Shown here: piece after piece, positions 32,093 through 41,324 of the stretch
How the letters are laid out: every line of letters starts with the position of its first letter
Numbering within the stretch: position 1 is the stretch's first letter
DNA from: JBCDAP01 sp038747915
GTDB lineage: Bacteria > Planctomycetota > Phycisphaerae > Phycisphaerales > UBA1924
Length of the DNA stretch: 55,420 bases
Assembly (NCBI GenBank): GCA_038747915.1
Contig: JBCDJJ010000014.1
Coordinates: 1-55,420 of the forward strand
Reading direction: 5' to 3'
Program-made: the position numbers and the translations under genes
The notes under the pieces: generated by a model
What the model saw: only the letters and a program-made list of their open reading frames with translations
What the model was told of the DNA's origin: nothing
The model's database searches: none

Positions 32093-34525
32093 TCACCATC
32101 GAGAATGACGAACAGTCGGCGGATCGATCTCGCCGAGGCGGAACAGGATCCAGTCGCCATCGGCGCTCGGCGAGCGATTAGGCGTCGCGGTCCAATTGTC
32201 AACCTTGCCGTGCGAACGCCAGGAGTTCGTCTCACGCACCGCTGGCCATGTACCGCCGTCATCGTCATGGTCGGCGCCGATCGAGTAGAGGACTGGCCCC
32301 GCATCGGTCAGTCGGTATCGCACCGGCTGCCCGTCGAAGATGTCCCGTGGCACGCTTGGCAACAGATGCGGAACCAGTTCGTCGAGGGAGGCCGGCCATG
32401 CGCCGTGCTCGGCGAAGTGCTGGCACAGAGCGATGGCGACAAGGATACCCCGCTGCTCCTGCTCCATCTCGTACTGCCGAGCGCGGACGTGGTCGAGTGC
32501 CGGCATCAACATCGCGATCAAGGGGTGGCGGTACCTCCGCCACCACGGACCGCTCTCGAGAAACTCATCGATGCTCGGTGCATCGGGATCTCGGTGCGTC
32601 GAGCTATCAAAGAACTGGTCCGCGAGCGCCTCCGTCTCCTTCCGCGATGGCATGAGAGCTGCTGCGACCGGGCCGATAGCCGCGATCGAGAGCTGCTGGG
32701 GCGTTGTTGGCCCTTCATCCCAGAACACCGAACTCGAAGCACCGAACATCGTCAAGCCGGCGATACCATCGGCGGTGAGCACACCGTCACCGCGACCATT
32801 ATCCGAGTACGCACGCTGAATCGAGTCTCTCATGAAGAACCGCTCGCCCTGCATCCAGTACGCGAGCGTGTAGTCCGGCGCGGCACACCGGTGTGCGAGT
32901 ACTCGGAGCTGCTCAGCATTGAACACCCGAGGATCCGTCGCGAGCACATCACGGATCAGGCTGAAGGCAAGCATGTCGATCGTGTACTGCACCAAACCGT
33001 TGACCAGCACCGGGAACTCGCCGGCGTGCTCACCGATCGCGATGATCGCCAGGAGGTTCTCCACCACCCGGGAGACATCGCCCTGATCCATTGCAAGATG
33101 GACATCACGCGCGAGCCATTGCACTGTCGGCCGTTGCTCGCTGAGATACGGCAGCAGGATGCCGACAAGCGAACCGCTCCACACGTTGCCGGCCGCGGCC
33201 TCCCGCATGGCATCGAGTTCGTCCTGCGTCGGTGGTGAGTCGCCCTCAGATCTCAGCGCGGCGAACTCATGCCACGAAGGCGGCATCGTCCACGCACCCA
33301 CACCATGTGGCCACCGAAAGCCACGGCCCGACGAGGCAAGCGATCGAACCTCGGCGAGCCAGGGCCCAGCCGACTCAAGCGCCTGACGAGCCGACGGGCG
33401 GAGATCGTCGAGCTCGATGTCTCGAAGGGAGACCGGGTCCCCGGCCTCGTCCTCGCCAACAATAATCCGCCCGCCAAGGTCCGGCCGGTGCTTCCACACC
33501 TCGATCCACGCCTCGTACGACGGTTCGCCGGCGGCACGCTGCTCGACGATCGCGTCCATCTCCGCGACGTAGTCGACGCTGATCGCCGGGCTGGCGGTCC
33601 AGAATCGCACACCCTGCGCGACATACGCCAGCACACACACCGCGAACACGCCCGCAACAACGCGTGCCGTCCACACCCACGCATGCCACAACGGGCCGCG
33701 GCACCGCTTCTTTGCTCGCCGGATCAGCCGGGCCGCTGACTCTGGATCACCGAAGGACCCGGCGAGCTCCTCCGCCGTCCGGCCGGCGTCGATGCCATCA
33801 CCGAAGTGGGCGATCAACTCCGTCGCCACATCGACTTTCTCCTCCAACCGAAGACGGGTGCGACGAACAACCGCCCGCACGAGTTCCTCAAGAACCGCGG
33901 GAAGCGCTGCGCGACCGATCAGGGTCTCGTGCGGCGGAACGTACCGGCGCGAGGGCCACAACCAGATCCGAAACCCAAGTGAGCGGATGTGCGCGAGCCG
34001 TGTGCCAGGCCTCGACGGCGTGATCAGGAGACCAAGCAGCCCGCCCGCCACACCAAGCCCGATGGCGTTCACATGGTCCCACGGAGAAGCGATCGACTCA
34101 ACGAAGCCAATACCCCCCAACACCAATCCACAAACCACGATGGAGAGCGGTGCAGCGGCGATCGCCGACACCCGGTGCAACAAAAACAGCAGCACCGCGT
34201 AGATCGCGCACGCCACACCCGCGATCGTCGCCTCGGAGACACCCTCAGCAGCCAGCACAACCGCAAAGAGCAGTGCCGGCACAGGAATCGAAGAGAGCAG
34301 AAGTCCGGCAAGGCCGTGAAACGCAGCAGCGGCATGAAGAAACCCGACACCGAGCACGATGCCTGCGATCACGAGCGCGATCGGGTGAAACGAAGTGAGC
34401 CACGAAAACCCCGGAGGCACCACCAACACCACCGCCGGAATCACCGCACCAACCACAAACGGGCGGTACCACCAGCGCCACCGACCGGCCCTGTCGACCG
34501 GAACAACCTCCCCAGCGCCGCTCAC
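32093..34525 (-). CDS. Large membrane protein with HAAS-like domain, PadR partner
   Basis: An 810-residue protein starting at a GTG overlapping the PadR stop (GTGA). About six membrane segments fill the first 190 residues. Next, LEELVRAVVRRTRLRLEEKVDVATELIAHFGDGIDAGRTAEELAGSFGDPESAARLIRR matches the HAAS domain, which often lies beside PadR regulators. Another membrane helix follows, then a large exterior part. The last 140 residues have ILVAIALCQHFAEHGAWPASLDELVP, like the end of planctomycete proteins that follow a pseudopilin-type tail. The function is unknown; PadR control in response to a membrane signal is likely. Confidence 0.65.
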   Translation of the reverse strand: MSGAGEVVPVDRAGRWRWWYRPFVVGAVIPAVVLVVPPGFSWLTSFHPIALVIAGIVLGVGFLHAAAAFHGLAGLLLSSIPVPALLFAVVLAAEGVSEATIAGVACAIYAVLLFLLHRVSAIAAAPLSIVVCGLVLGGIGFVESIASPWDHVNAIGLGVAGGLLGLLITPSRPGTRLAHIRSLGFRIWLWPSRRYVPPHETLIGRAALPAVLEELVRAVVRRTRLRLEEKVDVATELIAHFGDGIDAGRTAEELAGSFGDPESAARLIRRAKKRCRGPLWHAWVWTARVVAGVFAVCVLAYVAQGVRFWTASPAISVDYVAEMDAIVEQRAAGEPSYEAWIEVWKHRPDLGGRIIVGEDEAGDPVSLRDIELDDLRPSARQALESAGPWLAEVRSLASSGRGFRWPHGVGAWTMPPSWHEFAALRSEGDSPPTQDELDAMREAAAGNVWSGSLVGILLPYLSEQRPTVQWLARDVHLAMDQGDVSRVVENLLAIIAIGEHAGEFPVLVNGLVQYTIDMLAFSLIRDVLATDPRVFNAEQLRVLAHRCAAPDYTLAYWMQGERFFMRDSIQRAYSDNGRGDGVLTADGIAGLTMFGASSSVFWDEGPTTPQQLSIAAIGPVAAALMPSRKETEALADQFFDSSTHRDPDAPSIDEFLESGPWWRRYRHPLIAMLMPALDHVRARQYEMEQEQRGILVAIALCQHFAEHGAWPASLDELVPHLLPSVPRDIFDGQPVRYRLTDAGPVLYSIGADHDDDGGTWPAVRETNSWRSHGKVDNWTATPNRSPSADGDWILFRLGEIDPPTVRHSRW

Positions 34526-34878
34526 AAGACCACCCGCGCCGGCTCCGGCGTCCCAATCACGCCCAGCTTCTCCAGCGCCCCCGCGAGCGAGGTCCACTGC
34601 TTCTTCTCCGCTGCCAGCTTCTTCGTGCCCTTGCCCGTCAGGCGGTAGTACCGCCGGCGACGCCCGTTCGGCGCCGCCCGGTCCTCGCCTTTGATCAGGC
34701 CTTTCGCCTCCAGGTTGTAGAGCATCGGGTACACCGTCGACTGCCCCATCGCGAGCGTCCCATCGGTCCGGCGATCGAGCTGCTCGACCAGCTCGTACCC
34801 GTACCGCTCGCCGCTTGAGAGCAGGGCCAGCACCGCGGTCGGCCCCGCGCCACGCATTAGTTCACGTTCGAGCTTCAT
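34522..34878 (-). CDS. PadR-family transcriptional regulator
   Basis: A 118-residue winged-helix protein starting at the ATG at 34878, preceded by GAGAAG. Motifs: LMRGAGPTAVLALLSSGERYGYELVEQLDRRTDG, QSTVYPMLYNLEAKGLIKGE, RRRRYYRLTGKGTKKL, all typical of PadR. A short AT-rich segment with TATACT and imperfect symmetry (34893-34913) lies upstream and may be its own operator. It overlaps the start of the membrane protein gene by 4 bp and is divergent from the phosphotransferase gene across about 110 bp. Confidence 0.92.
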   Translation of the reverse strand: MKLERELMRGAGPTAVLALLSSGERYGYELVEQLDRRTDGTLAMGQSTVYPMLYNLEAKGLIKGEDRAAPNGRRRRYYRLTGKGTKKLAAEKKQWTSLAGALEKLGVIGTPEPARVVL

Positions 34879-34988
34879 GATACTTCTCACAAGGTATGTA
34901 TGGCATAGTATACGCAGGTGTCGCGACGGCGACACCCGTCACCGCCCGAAATCAGGAACAGAGCCCATCGAGATCTACCATCGCCCCC

Positions 34989-35909
34989 GTGGACACCCCA
35001 GCACCCACCATCGACTGCATTATCCAGTCGGGCGCGGACCTCACCGAAGCCTTCATCTCCCACCACATCCGCCCGCACGTCCCCATCCCCCCGGGCGTGC
35101 CCTGGACCCGCACCGACGGCTACGACAACTTCGCCCTCGACTTTGGCCCGCACATCGTGCGCATCCCGGGCAGTGCTGATTCGCTGCGCTGCCTGCGCGT
35201 GGAGTCGCGCGTGTGCGAGCGCCTGCGAGTCGACGGCCTCGATACCTCACGCCCAACACTCGTCGAAGGCCTTTACCCCTTCTCCTGGCACATCAAGATC
35301 CCCGGCGTGCCCTTCCTGCCCGAGCGGCACGAGGCCATGAGCGAGCACCAACGCGCGGACGCGGGCAAGAAGCTGGCTCGATTGTTCGCAGCGCTCCACG
35401 CCATCCCAGTCGACGAGGCGCGCACGCTGGGTGTCGTTGATCTCCCGCCGCGTCGCGAATACGCGGAGCTGCTCGGTGCAGCGGAGCCGAGCGTGCCCGC
35501 CGATCTGCACGCCTGGCTCGTCGGCCTTGCCCCCGAGTTCGACGACGAGACACACACCAGCACCCCGATCGTCGGCTGCTTCGATGCCCACCCCTGGAAT
35601 CTCGCGTTCGACGACGGCACGGGCGTGCTGGCCGGCGCATTCGACTTTGCCGATGTTGCGATCGGCCAACGCGTGCTCGACTTCATGCCCGTTTGCACCA
35701 TCTCGCCCGATCTTGCTCGGCGGGCAGCAATGTCGTACGAGGACGTGACCGGGGTTCACATCGATACCCGCCGCGCCGAACTCGAACTCGTCCGAAGCGA
35801 GCTCACGGATCTGTGCACCACCGACACACCGCGTACCGACATCAGCGTGTGGGGACTCCGGCACCGCATCGCCCGGCTCCGTCGATGGCAGGCCATGGTG
35901 GGCGGCTGA
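34989..35909 (+). CDS. Aminoglycoside phosphotransferase (APH)-like enzyme
   Basis: A 306-residue protein; the GTG at 34989 gives a sensible N terminus and no good start exists further upstream. The kinase-like core is recognisable by GCFDAHPWNLAFDDG with catalytic Asp199 and Asn204 and the metal site AFDFAD (Asp219), the Brenner motif of APH/choline kinase-like enzymes; in most relatives HGD replaces the first part. A helix with FAALHAIPVDEAR lies before. The N-terminal lobe lacks a clear Gly-rich loop. It may phosphorylate an antibiotic or a small alcohol or sugar. It shares a promoter gap with the PadR gene. Confidence 0.75.
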   Translation: MDTPAPTIDCIIQSGADLTEAFISHHIRPHVPIPPGVPWTRTDGYDNFALDFGPHIVRIPGSADSLRCLRVESRVCERLRVDGLDTSRPTLVEGLYPFSWHIKIPGVPFLPERHEAMSEHQRADAGKKLARLFAALHAIPVDEARTLGVVDLPPRREYAELLGAAEPSVPADLHAWLVGLAPEFDDETHTSTPIVGCFDAHPWNLAFDDGTGVLAGAFDFADVAIGQRVLDFMPVCTISPDLARRAAMSYEDVTGVHIDTRRAELELVRSELTDLCTTDTPRTDISVWGLRHRIARLRRWQAMVGG

Positions 35910-35930
35910 CCGGCGGTTCACACGGTGCGC

Positions 35931-37106
35931 TCACGCCCGCCGCGGCACGTACTCCTGCGTGTCCTGCGCGCTCCGCGCCAGAATCCGATCGAGCGAGGCC
36001 TGCGTCATCCACGGCAGTTGCTCGATCTTCTCGCGCAGCTTGCTCGGGAACGGCTTACCCTCGCGCTCGTGCCGCGGTCGGCTCCGCCACGTGCGGTGCA
36101 TCCAGAGGTACTGATCCGGCGTCTCGCGGATCATCCCCTCGATCGCGCGCCGGTACCGAGCCGTCACGTAGAACAGCGGGTCGGGCTGATCCACCCAGTC
36201 GTCCGGACCAAACCGGTCGAACAATTCCATCCGGTACCTGAAGTACGGGCCAGAGCCATCGTTCACACCGATCCGTCTGGTCTGCCCGCACAGAATGTCG
36301 GCGTTGTACCGGATCGCGAGCAAACCGATCGTCTTGTAAGCCGAGGCGAGACGATCAAAGAAGGGCGCGAAGTAGCCCCGGTCGCCCGCGTTCTGATCGG
36401 CCACGAAGCCGACGTTCTCACCCGCGGCCATCAGATCAGGCAGCAGCTCCGCAGCACCGAACTTGTCGATCATCGTGATGCCGTTGGCCTCGCGCGTGCG
36501 ACGGGCCCATTGGTCGAGCGGCTTCATGTCGAGCGGTCGATACAGCGCGTGCACGCGGTAGCCAAGCAATCCGATGAGGTGCGTCATCACCTCCCAGTTG
36601 CCCTGGTGACCCGCGATGAGGATGGCCGGTCGATCCGAGGTCATCGCATCGACCACCGGCTGATAGCCAACGATCTCGGGCACGTAGGTGGGATAGTTCT
36701 CGGTGGTGATGATGTTGGGCGCGAGCATCATCTCCGTGGCCAGCACGAAGAGGTGTCGGTACGCCTCGAGCGCCAGCTCCTCCCGCTGCTCGGTCGTGTA
36801 CTCCGGGAAACACCACCCGATGTTGCTGATCGCCCGCTCGACCCGCTTGCGATTGCTCTTGAGCCGACCGAACCGTTCGCCCACCGCGCGAGCGATCGGC
36901 GCCGCCCGCTCGATACCGAGCATGCCCGCTGCCCCGACGAACCCACGCAAGCCCCAGTAGATCGGGTAGTGCGTCCAGGTCGGGAGCCGCCCCTTCTTCT
37001 TGCGGCGGCGACGGGCCGCCTCTTCGGGGCTCAGTCCGTTCGGCGCAGGGCGCGACGCGGTGACGCTCGCCGCCGACGGACGCTCGATCGCCCTCACCCC
37101 ACTCAT
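35931..37106 (-). CDS. LpxL/HtrB-type lysophospholipid acyltransferase
   Basis: A 391-residue protein with the family active site GHQGNWEV (His167 and Glu172, H-x4-E), then YRPLDMKPLDQWARRTREANG and FVADQNAGDRGYFAPFF. The N-terminal basic stretch RRRRKKKGR is followed by a hydrophobic segment that anchors it. In lipid A synthesis such enzymes add secondary acyl chains, so an outer-membrane LPS-like lipid is expected. It is longer than the usual 300-310 residues because of N- and C-terminal extensions. It follows the BRCT-like gene by 7 bp, the last of five minus-strand genes. Confidence 0.88.
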   Translation of the reverse strand: MSGVRAIERPSAASVTASRPAPNGLSPEEAARRRRKKKGRLPTWTHYPIYWGLRGFVGAAGMLGIERAAPIARAVGERFGRLKSNRKRVERAISNIGWCFPEYTTEQREELALEAYRHLFVLATEMMLAPNIITTENYPTYVPEIVGYQPVVDAMTSDRPAILIAGHQGNWEVMTHLIGLLGYRVHALYRPLDMKPLDQWARRTREANGITMIDKFGAAELLPDLMAAGENVGFVADQNAGDRGYFAPFFDRLASAYKTIGLLAIRYNADILCGQTRRIGVNDGSGPYFRYRMELFDRFGPDDWVDQPDPLFYVTARYRRAIEGMIRETPDQYLWMHRTWRSRPRHEREGKPFPSKLREKIEQLPWMTQASLDRILARSAQDTQEYVPRRA

Positions 37107-37113
37107 CGCCTCG

Positions 37114-38487
37114 TCAGCTCCGCAGGCCGAGCCCGGTCAGGGTGAACAAACGGTTCTGATTCAGCACCGGGAGCGAGCGAGAGGTCGCCTGCTCGAGCAA
37201 CTCGTCGTACAGCTGCGACTCCTGCAACTCCTCGATGTACTGCTCGATCACCGCGAACGGTGCATCACTCCGCGGCTGAGGGCGAACCGGCGGCTTGCGG
37301 CCGATTACGAGGAAGTCCACATCGCCGGTCAGCTCCTCGACCACCTCGCCGCCCCACTCGGTGATGATCGCGATGATCTCATCGGCCTCCTGCCGCGTAT
37401 AGATGCCGTCCGCGTTCGTGTCGAAGTTGCCGTACACGACCATCCGGTAGGCCTTGGCCGGGTCGTAGACCGCGTTGGCGATGAGGTCGCCATCAACCAG
37501 CGGCTGACCGCGCGACTGACGCAGCACCCGTGCCTGCGACGACGAAGCGTCGATGCGCGTGATCTCGATCGTCGCCTTACCGGGTGCGTACTCGCCGTCT
37601 TCGTCGACCTCGATCGGCGCCAGCGGCGAATACACCTCGAACGTCATGCCCAGCACGATCTTATCACCGAGACCACGATCGATGAACACCCGGTCGTTCG
37701 CCCCGTCGACCGCAATGATCCGACCATCGGCCAGCGTCGACTCGTCGTTCGGCAGCAGCTGATCGTTGTTCCGCTCGCCGAGCAGCACCTCGATCCGCTC
37801 CTGGAGCTCCGCTGTGGTGTCCTGCAGCCCACGGATCTGGGAATCGCGATCGGCCAGCTCGCTCTCCAGACGCGTGCGCACGTCCTCGACCCGCACGTTT
37901 GACTCCGCGACGGTCTCACGGGTGTCGGTCCGCAGCCGATCGACCGTCGACTCGTACCCACCGATCCGCGCGTTGAGCTCCGCCACCGTGTCGCGGTGAG
38001 AAGCCTCGAGATCGGCCATCTGCTCCGTGGTGTTCTCGAGCTGCCGGGCGAGCTCGTCGCGGCTGCGCGACACCCGATCGCGGTCGCTCGTCACCGATTG
38101 GAGCGAACTCCGTAGCTCGCCGATCAGATCGGCCAGCGGAAGCTCCGAGCCCTCACGCACGGCCTCGACCGTCTGGCGGAACTCCTCGATCGAGCCCCGG
38201 CTGCTCCCCGTGACCTCACCGAACACCTCGTTCCGCGTGCGGTCGAGGAAGTCGATCACGCCCTCGTTGCGCTCCTTCGAGGGGGCCCGCTTGAGCTCCT
38301 CGGCTCGGGCCAGATCGCGGGCGAACTCCGCCACGTCGGCGTCGCGCGTCTCGAGATCGGTCTTCGCCTGCTGCAGCTGCGCAAACGCGATCACCGAGAG
38401 CGCGAAGAACACCACCGCGCACAGGCCCACGATCACCAGCGTGACGATCAGGCCAATGGAAGTGGACGAACTGCTGCGTGCGGCCAT
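37114..38487 (-). CDS. Membrane-anchored coiled-coil protein with BRCT-like end
   Basis: A 457-residue protein with one N-terminal membrane helix (GLIVTLVIVGLCAVVFFALSVIAFA) and about 220 residues of coiled coil (Glu/Arg/Leu-rich heptads up to residue 240). A beta-rich middle (DRVFIDRGLGDKIVLGMTFEVY) is followed by YGNFDTN, then EADEIIAIITEWGGEVVEEL and DFLVIGRKPP. That ending matches the BRCT plan: strand-G-F, helix, GG-V, D-F/Y-LVVG. If right, it is a DNA- or protein-binding fold on a membrane-tethered coiled coil. Family not recognised otherwise. Confidence 0.6.
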   Translation of the reverse strand: MAARSSSSTSIGLIVTLVIVGLCAVVFFALSVIAFAQLQQAKTDLETRDADVAEFARDLARAEELKRAPSKERNEGVIDFLDRTRNEVFGEVTGSSRGSIEEFRQTVEAVREGSELPLADLIGELRSSLQSVTSDRDRVSRSRDELARQLENTTEQMADLEASHRDTVAELNARIGGYESTVDRLRTDTRETVAESNVRVEDVRTRLESELADRDSQIRGLQDTTAELQERIEVLLGERNNDQLLPNDESTLADGRIIAVDGANDRVFIDRGLGDKIVLGMTFEVYSPLAPIEVDEDGEYAPGKATIEITRIDASSSQARVLRQSRGQPLVDGDLIANAVYDPAKAYRMVVYGNFDTNADGIYTRQEADEIIAIITEWGGEVVEELTGDVDFLVIGRKPPVRPQPRSDAPFAVIEQYIEELQESQLYDELLEQATSRSLPVLNQNRLFTLTGLGLRS

Positions 38488-38623
38488 GCGGGGGCTCCTC
38501 GGAGAGGCCGGTTGTGGCGGGAGGCGGGCGGAACACCGTCCGAACGCCGAGTGTCGCGGGCTCCGGCGAGCCCGTCAACCCGACTTCGATTCGCGATGAG
38601 CAGACCCTCGGTTCCGCTCGGCC

Positions 38624-40051
38624 TCATACCACCACCCCGGGCGCGACCCACTCGCGCAAGAGAAATACGAGCCCAAGAAAAGCCGCGAACGAGATCGCGT
38701 CGCTCAGCATCGTCAGAAAGATCGAGGTCGCGGTCGCCGGGTCGATCCCCACCCGCTGCATGGCGATCGGCATCCCAACACCGATCAAACACCCCGCCCA
38801 CATCGCGCCCGTCATCGAGATCCCCGCCACCACGCCGAGCCGCCAGTTCGCCGACTCGAACACGCCGATCGCCCCGAGCCCCGCCACCACGCACGCGAAA
38901 ATCACCCCAACAATCACACCCGCGATCAGCCCGAACGCGGCCTCCCGCCCGAGCAGCCGGCCGAGCCGGTCCGTCCGGATCTCCCCCGACACGAGCCCGC
39001 GGAGCGTCAACGCGAAGCTCTGGCTCCCCGCGTTGCCCGACTGGTTCGCGATGATCGGAAACACCGCCGCCACCACCGGGATCAGCTCGATCAGATCGGC
39101 GAACACCAAGATGATCGCAGCAGCAATCTGGCTCGTCACCAGGTTCACGATCAGCCACGGCAACCTCGAACGGAGCTTCTTGCCGAACGTCGAGTACACC
39201 GCCTCGTCACCCGCGGCACCCACCTGCTTCAGCGCATCCTCCGTGTGCTCCGCCGCGATGATGTCGACCACATCGTCGATCGTCACCATGCCCAGCACGC
39301 GATCCGCGGGATCGATCACCGGCGCCGTCAGGAGGTCGTACCGCTCGAAGAGCCGCGCCACCTCTTCGCGATCAAGATCATGCGGCAGCGGGTGATGCAC
39401 CTCGATCATGAACTCGCTCACCGCCCGATCATCGTCCTGCACCAGCAGATCGCGCAGCGAGATCGCGCCGATCAGCCGCTTCTCCCCATCAACGATGTAG
39501 AGCTCGGTCTGGTCCTCGGTCGCGCTGTGCCGTTTCACGAACCCAATCGCCTCGCCGATCGACAGCCCCTCACGGATCACGCCGATCTCCGTCGTCATGA
39601 TGCCGGCAGCCGACTCCGGATCATCAAGCGCGATCCGGCGGAGTTCCGCAGCACGCTTCGGGTGCATCAGCCCGAGCAGCCCGCCAACCCGCCCCGCCTC
39701 GAGCAGATGCAAGATGTCGGCCGCGTCGTCCGGACCCATCATCTGAAGAAGCTTCGCCGCATCGCCATCCGAAAGATCGGGGAACACCGTCGCCGCGAGC
39801 TGCGGCTCCATATGCGCCAGCGCCTCCGCTGCCGCGCGATCCTCCATCTCCGCCAACACCTCGGCCGACTCCTCGGGCGCAAGGCGTTCGAGGGAGTCGG
39901 CCGCATCCGGCGCCTCCTGCTCGGCGATCGCCGGTGCCAGCTCGACCGCGTCGGCGTCACATTCGATCAGCCGACCGACCCGCGCTTCAGCCTCCGCGGC
40001 ACGCTCGAGCACCTCGTCCACCGCGCCCGACGATCCCGCCGCATCCGCCAT
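38624..40051 (-). CDS. mgtE: MgtE-family magnesium transporter
   Basis: A 475-residue protein. The N-terminal superhelical domain (APEESAEVLAEMEDRAAAEALAHMEPQLAATVFPDL) is followed by two CBS motifs (GIMTTEIGVIREGLSIGEAIGFVKRH and FMIEVHHPLPHDLDREEVARLFERYD, VLGMVTIDDVVDIIAAEHTED) and five membrane helices with PIIANQSGNAGSQS and ATSIFLTMLSDAISF, the pore segment. This is the full MgtE plan. The CBS domains sense internal Mg. It is one of a run of minus-strand genes. Confidence 0.96.
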   Translation of the reverse strand: MADAAGSSGAVDEVLERAAEAEARVGRLIECDADAVELAPAIAEQEAPDAADSLERLAPEESAEVLAEMEDRAAAEALAHMEPQLAATVFPDLSDGDAAKLLQMMGPDDAADILHLLEAGRVGGLLGLMHPKRAAELRRIALDDPESAAGIMTTEIGVIREGLSIGEAIGFVKRHSATEDQTELYIVDGEKRLIGAISLRDLLVQDDDRAVSEFMIEVHHPLPHDLDREEVARLFERYDLLTAPVIDPADRVLGMVTIDDVVDIIAAEHTEDALKQVGAAGDEAVYSTFGKKLRSRLPWLIVNLVTSQIAAAIILVFADLIELIPVVAAVFPIIANQSGNAGSQSFALTLRGLVSGEIRTDRLGRLLGREAAFGLIAGVIVGVIFACVVAGLGAIGVFESANWRLGVVAGISMTGAMWAGCLIGVGMPIAMQRVGIDPATATSIFLTMLSDAISFAAFLGLVFLLREWVAPGVVV

Positions 40052-40099
40052 GCTCCAATGCTACCGGGCCGCCCACGCTGCTCGACGAGCAACCGACGA

Positions 40100-41272
40100 T
40101 CACTCCGCCGAACTCAGCGCCGATCGATCCGCGATGATGTCGATCGGGATCACCGACTCCGCCACCACGCCGTCCGCGTTCCGATCCGTCACCGACACCT
40201 TGAGCGAGTAGCTCCCCACCGTGAGCGTCCGCGGCAGCGTGACCTTCTGCGTCAGGTAGAAATCATCACGGCGGTTCATCGAGAAGTCGCGCAGCGACTG
40301 CGGCTCGGTCCGCCACACCAAGAGATCTCGATCCTCGCTGTAGTGATAGAGCCGCAGCTGCACATCGAGATTCACCTCGTGCCCGTCCGCTCCATCCGAT
40401 CGCGTCGCCCGCGACAGGAACCGCTCCACCTCCGCGTACACGATCACCACGTGCGGACGCCCCGCGAGCAGCTTGTACCGATCGTCGTGCCGCCGCAACG
40501 CGTCGAACGAGCCGTACCCCGACACCCGCGTCGCCAGCACCGCCCGCGGAACCATGAGCGGCTCGAACCGCCCGAGCGATCGGGCCAAGCTGTCCGCCTC
40601 GCCCGCCAGTTCGAACACCGATCCCGTCGAATCCAGCCGATCGCGAGCGCTCGCGAAGAAATCCCGCCACGGGCCGAGCACCGCGATCTCCTGCTCGCTC
40701 AGCAGCGCACTCGCGCCCTCAAGATCCGACCCGCGCGAGTGAAAAATGCCCGGCTCGATCAGCTCGAGCGCCGCGAGCTGCGCGAGCACCGCCGCGGGCG
40801 CCGGCGCATCATCCGCCTCGGCGCGGAGCATGTCCGCGAGCTCTGCAACATGCCGGCGGATCCGGTCCCGGCGCGGGAGCGATGCCGGCGCCGGCTCGCG
40901 GCGCACCGTCGCACCATCCGACCCGCGCACCAGCCCATCCCCACCGAGCACCGAGCCGAGTTCCGCGGGTGGTGGCCCCGCCTCAACCGTGCGCACCGCG
41001 TTCGCTCGAGCAACCGCCCGCGCCACCTCAACATCACTCGCCACATCATCAGAAGGCCCGCGGAAAACCTCGGGCTCGGCCGCGCCCGGCAACGCGAGCA
41101 CGCCGCTCCCTGACTGAACCAGCCCCGGTGACAACCCCTCGGGTGCATGCTGGGCGCTGTCCGGCGCAGATGAACACCCGCCGAGCACCACACCCGCAAA
41201 GACACCAGCGCTCAGTGTCGCGAAAGTCCCGCACCGCCGACCGACTCGTTCCGTAGGCATGCCCGCTCGCAT
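40100..41272 (-). CDS. Hypothetical lipoprotein
   Basis: A 390-residue protein. It has a basic N terminus, hydrophobic segment and lipobox LGGCSS, so it is lipid-anchored. After a disordered Ala/Pro/Ser part (35-130) the body has helical and beta stretches (RRHVAELADMLRAEADD, EQEIAVLGPWRDFF) and a C-terminal beta domain (VNLDVQLRLYHYSEDRDLLVW, SYSLKVSVTDRNADGV) resembling an Ig-like fold. An alternative start is the ATG at 41260; the lipobox position favours neither clearly. It lies between holA and mgtE. The function is unknown. Confidence 0.7.
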   Translation of the reverse strand: MRAGMPTERVGRRCGTFATLSAGVFAGVVLGGCSSAPDSAQHAPEGLSPGLVQSGSGVLALPGAAEPEVFRGPSDDVASDVEVARAVARANAVRTVEAGPPPAELGSVLGGDGLVRGSDGATVRREPAPASLPRRDRIRRHVAELADMLRAEADDAPAPAAVLAQLAALELIEPGIFHSRGSDLEGASALLSEQEIAVLGPWRDFFASARDRLDSTGSVFELAGEADSLARSLGRFEPLMVPRAVLATRVSGYGSFDALRRHDDRYKLLAGRPHVVIVYAEVERFLSRATRSDGADGHEVNLDVQLRLYHYSEDRDLLVWRTEPQSLRDFSMNRRDDFYLTQKVTLPRTLTVGSYSLKVSVTDRNADGVVAESVIPIDIIADRSALSSAE

Positions 41273-41324
41273 CCTGCTGGCCCCGTCGCCGCCGGATCCT
41301 CCAGCGTGTCACGCCTCGGCGGGG

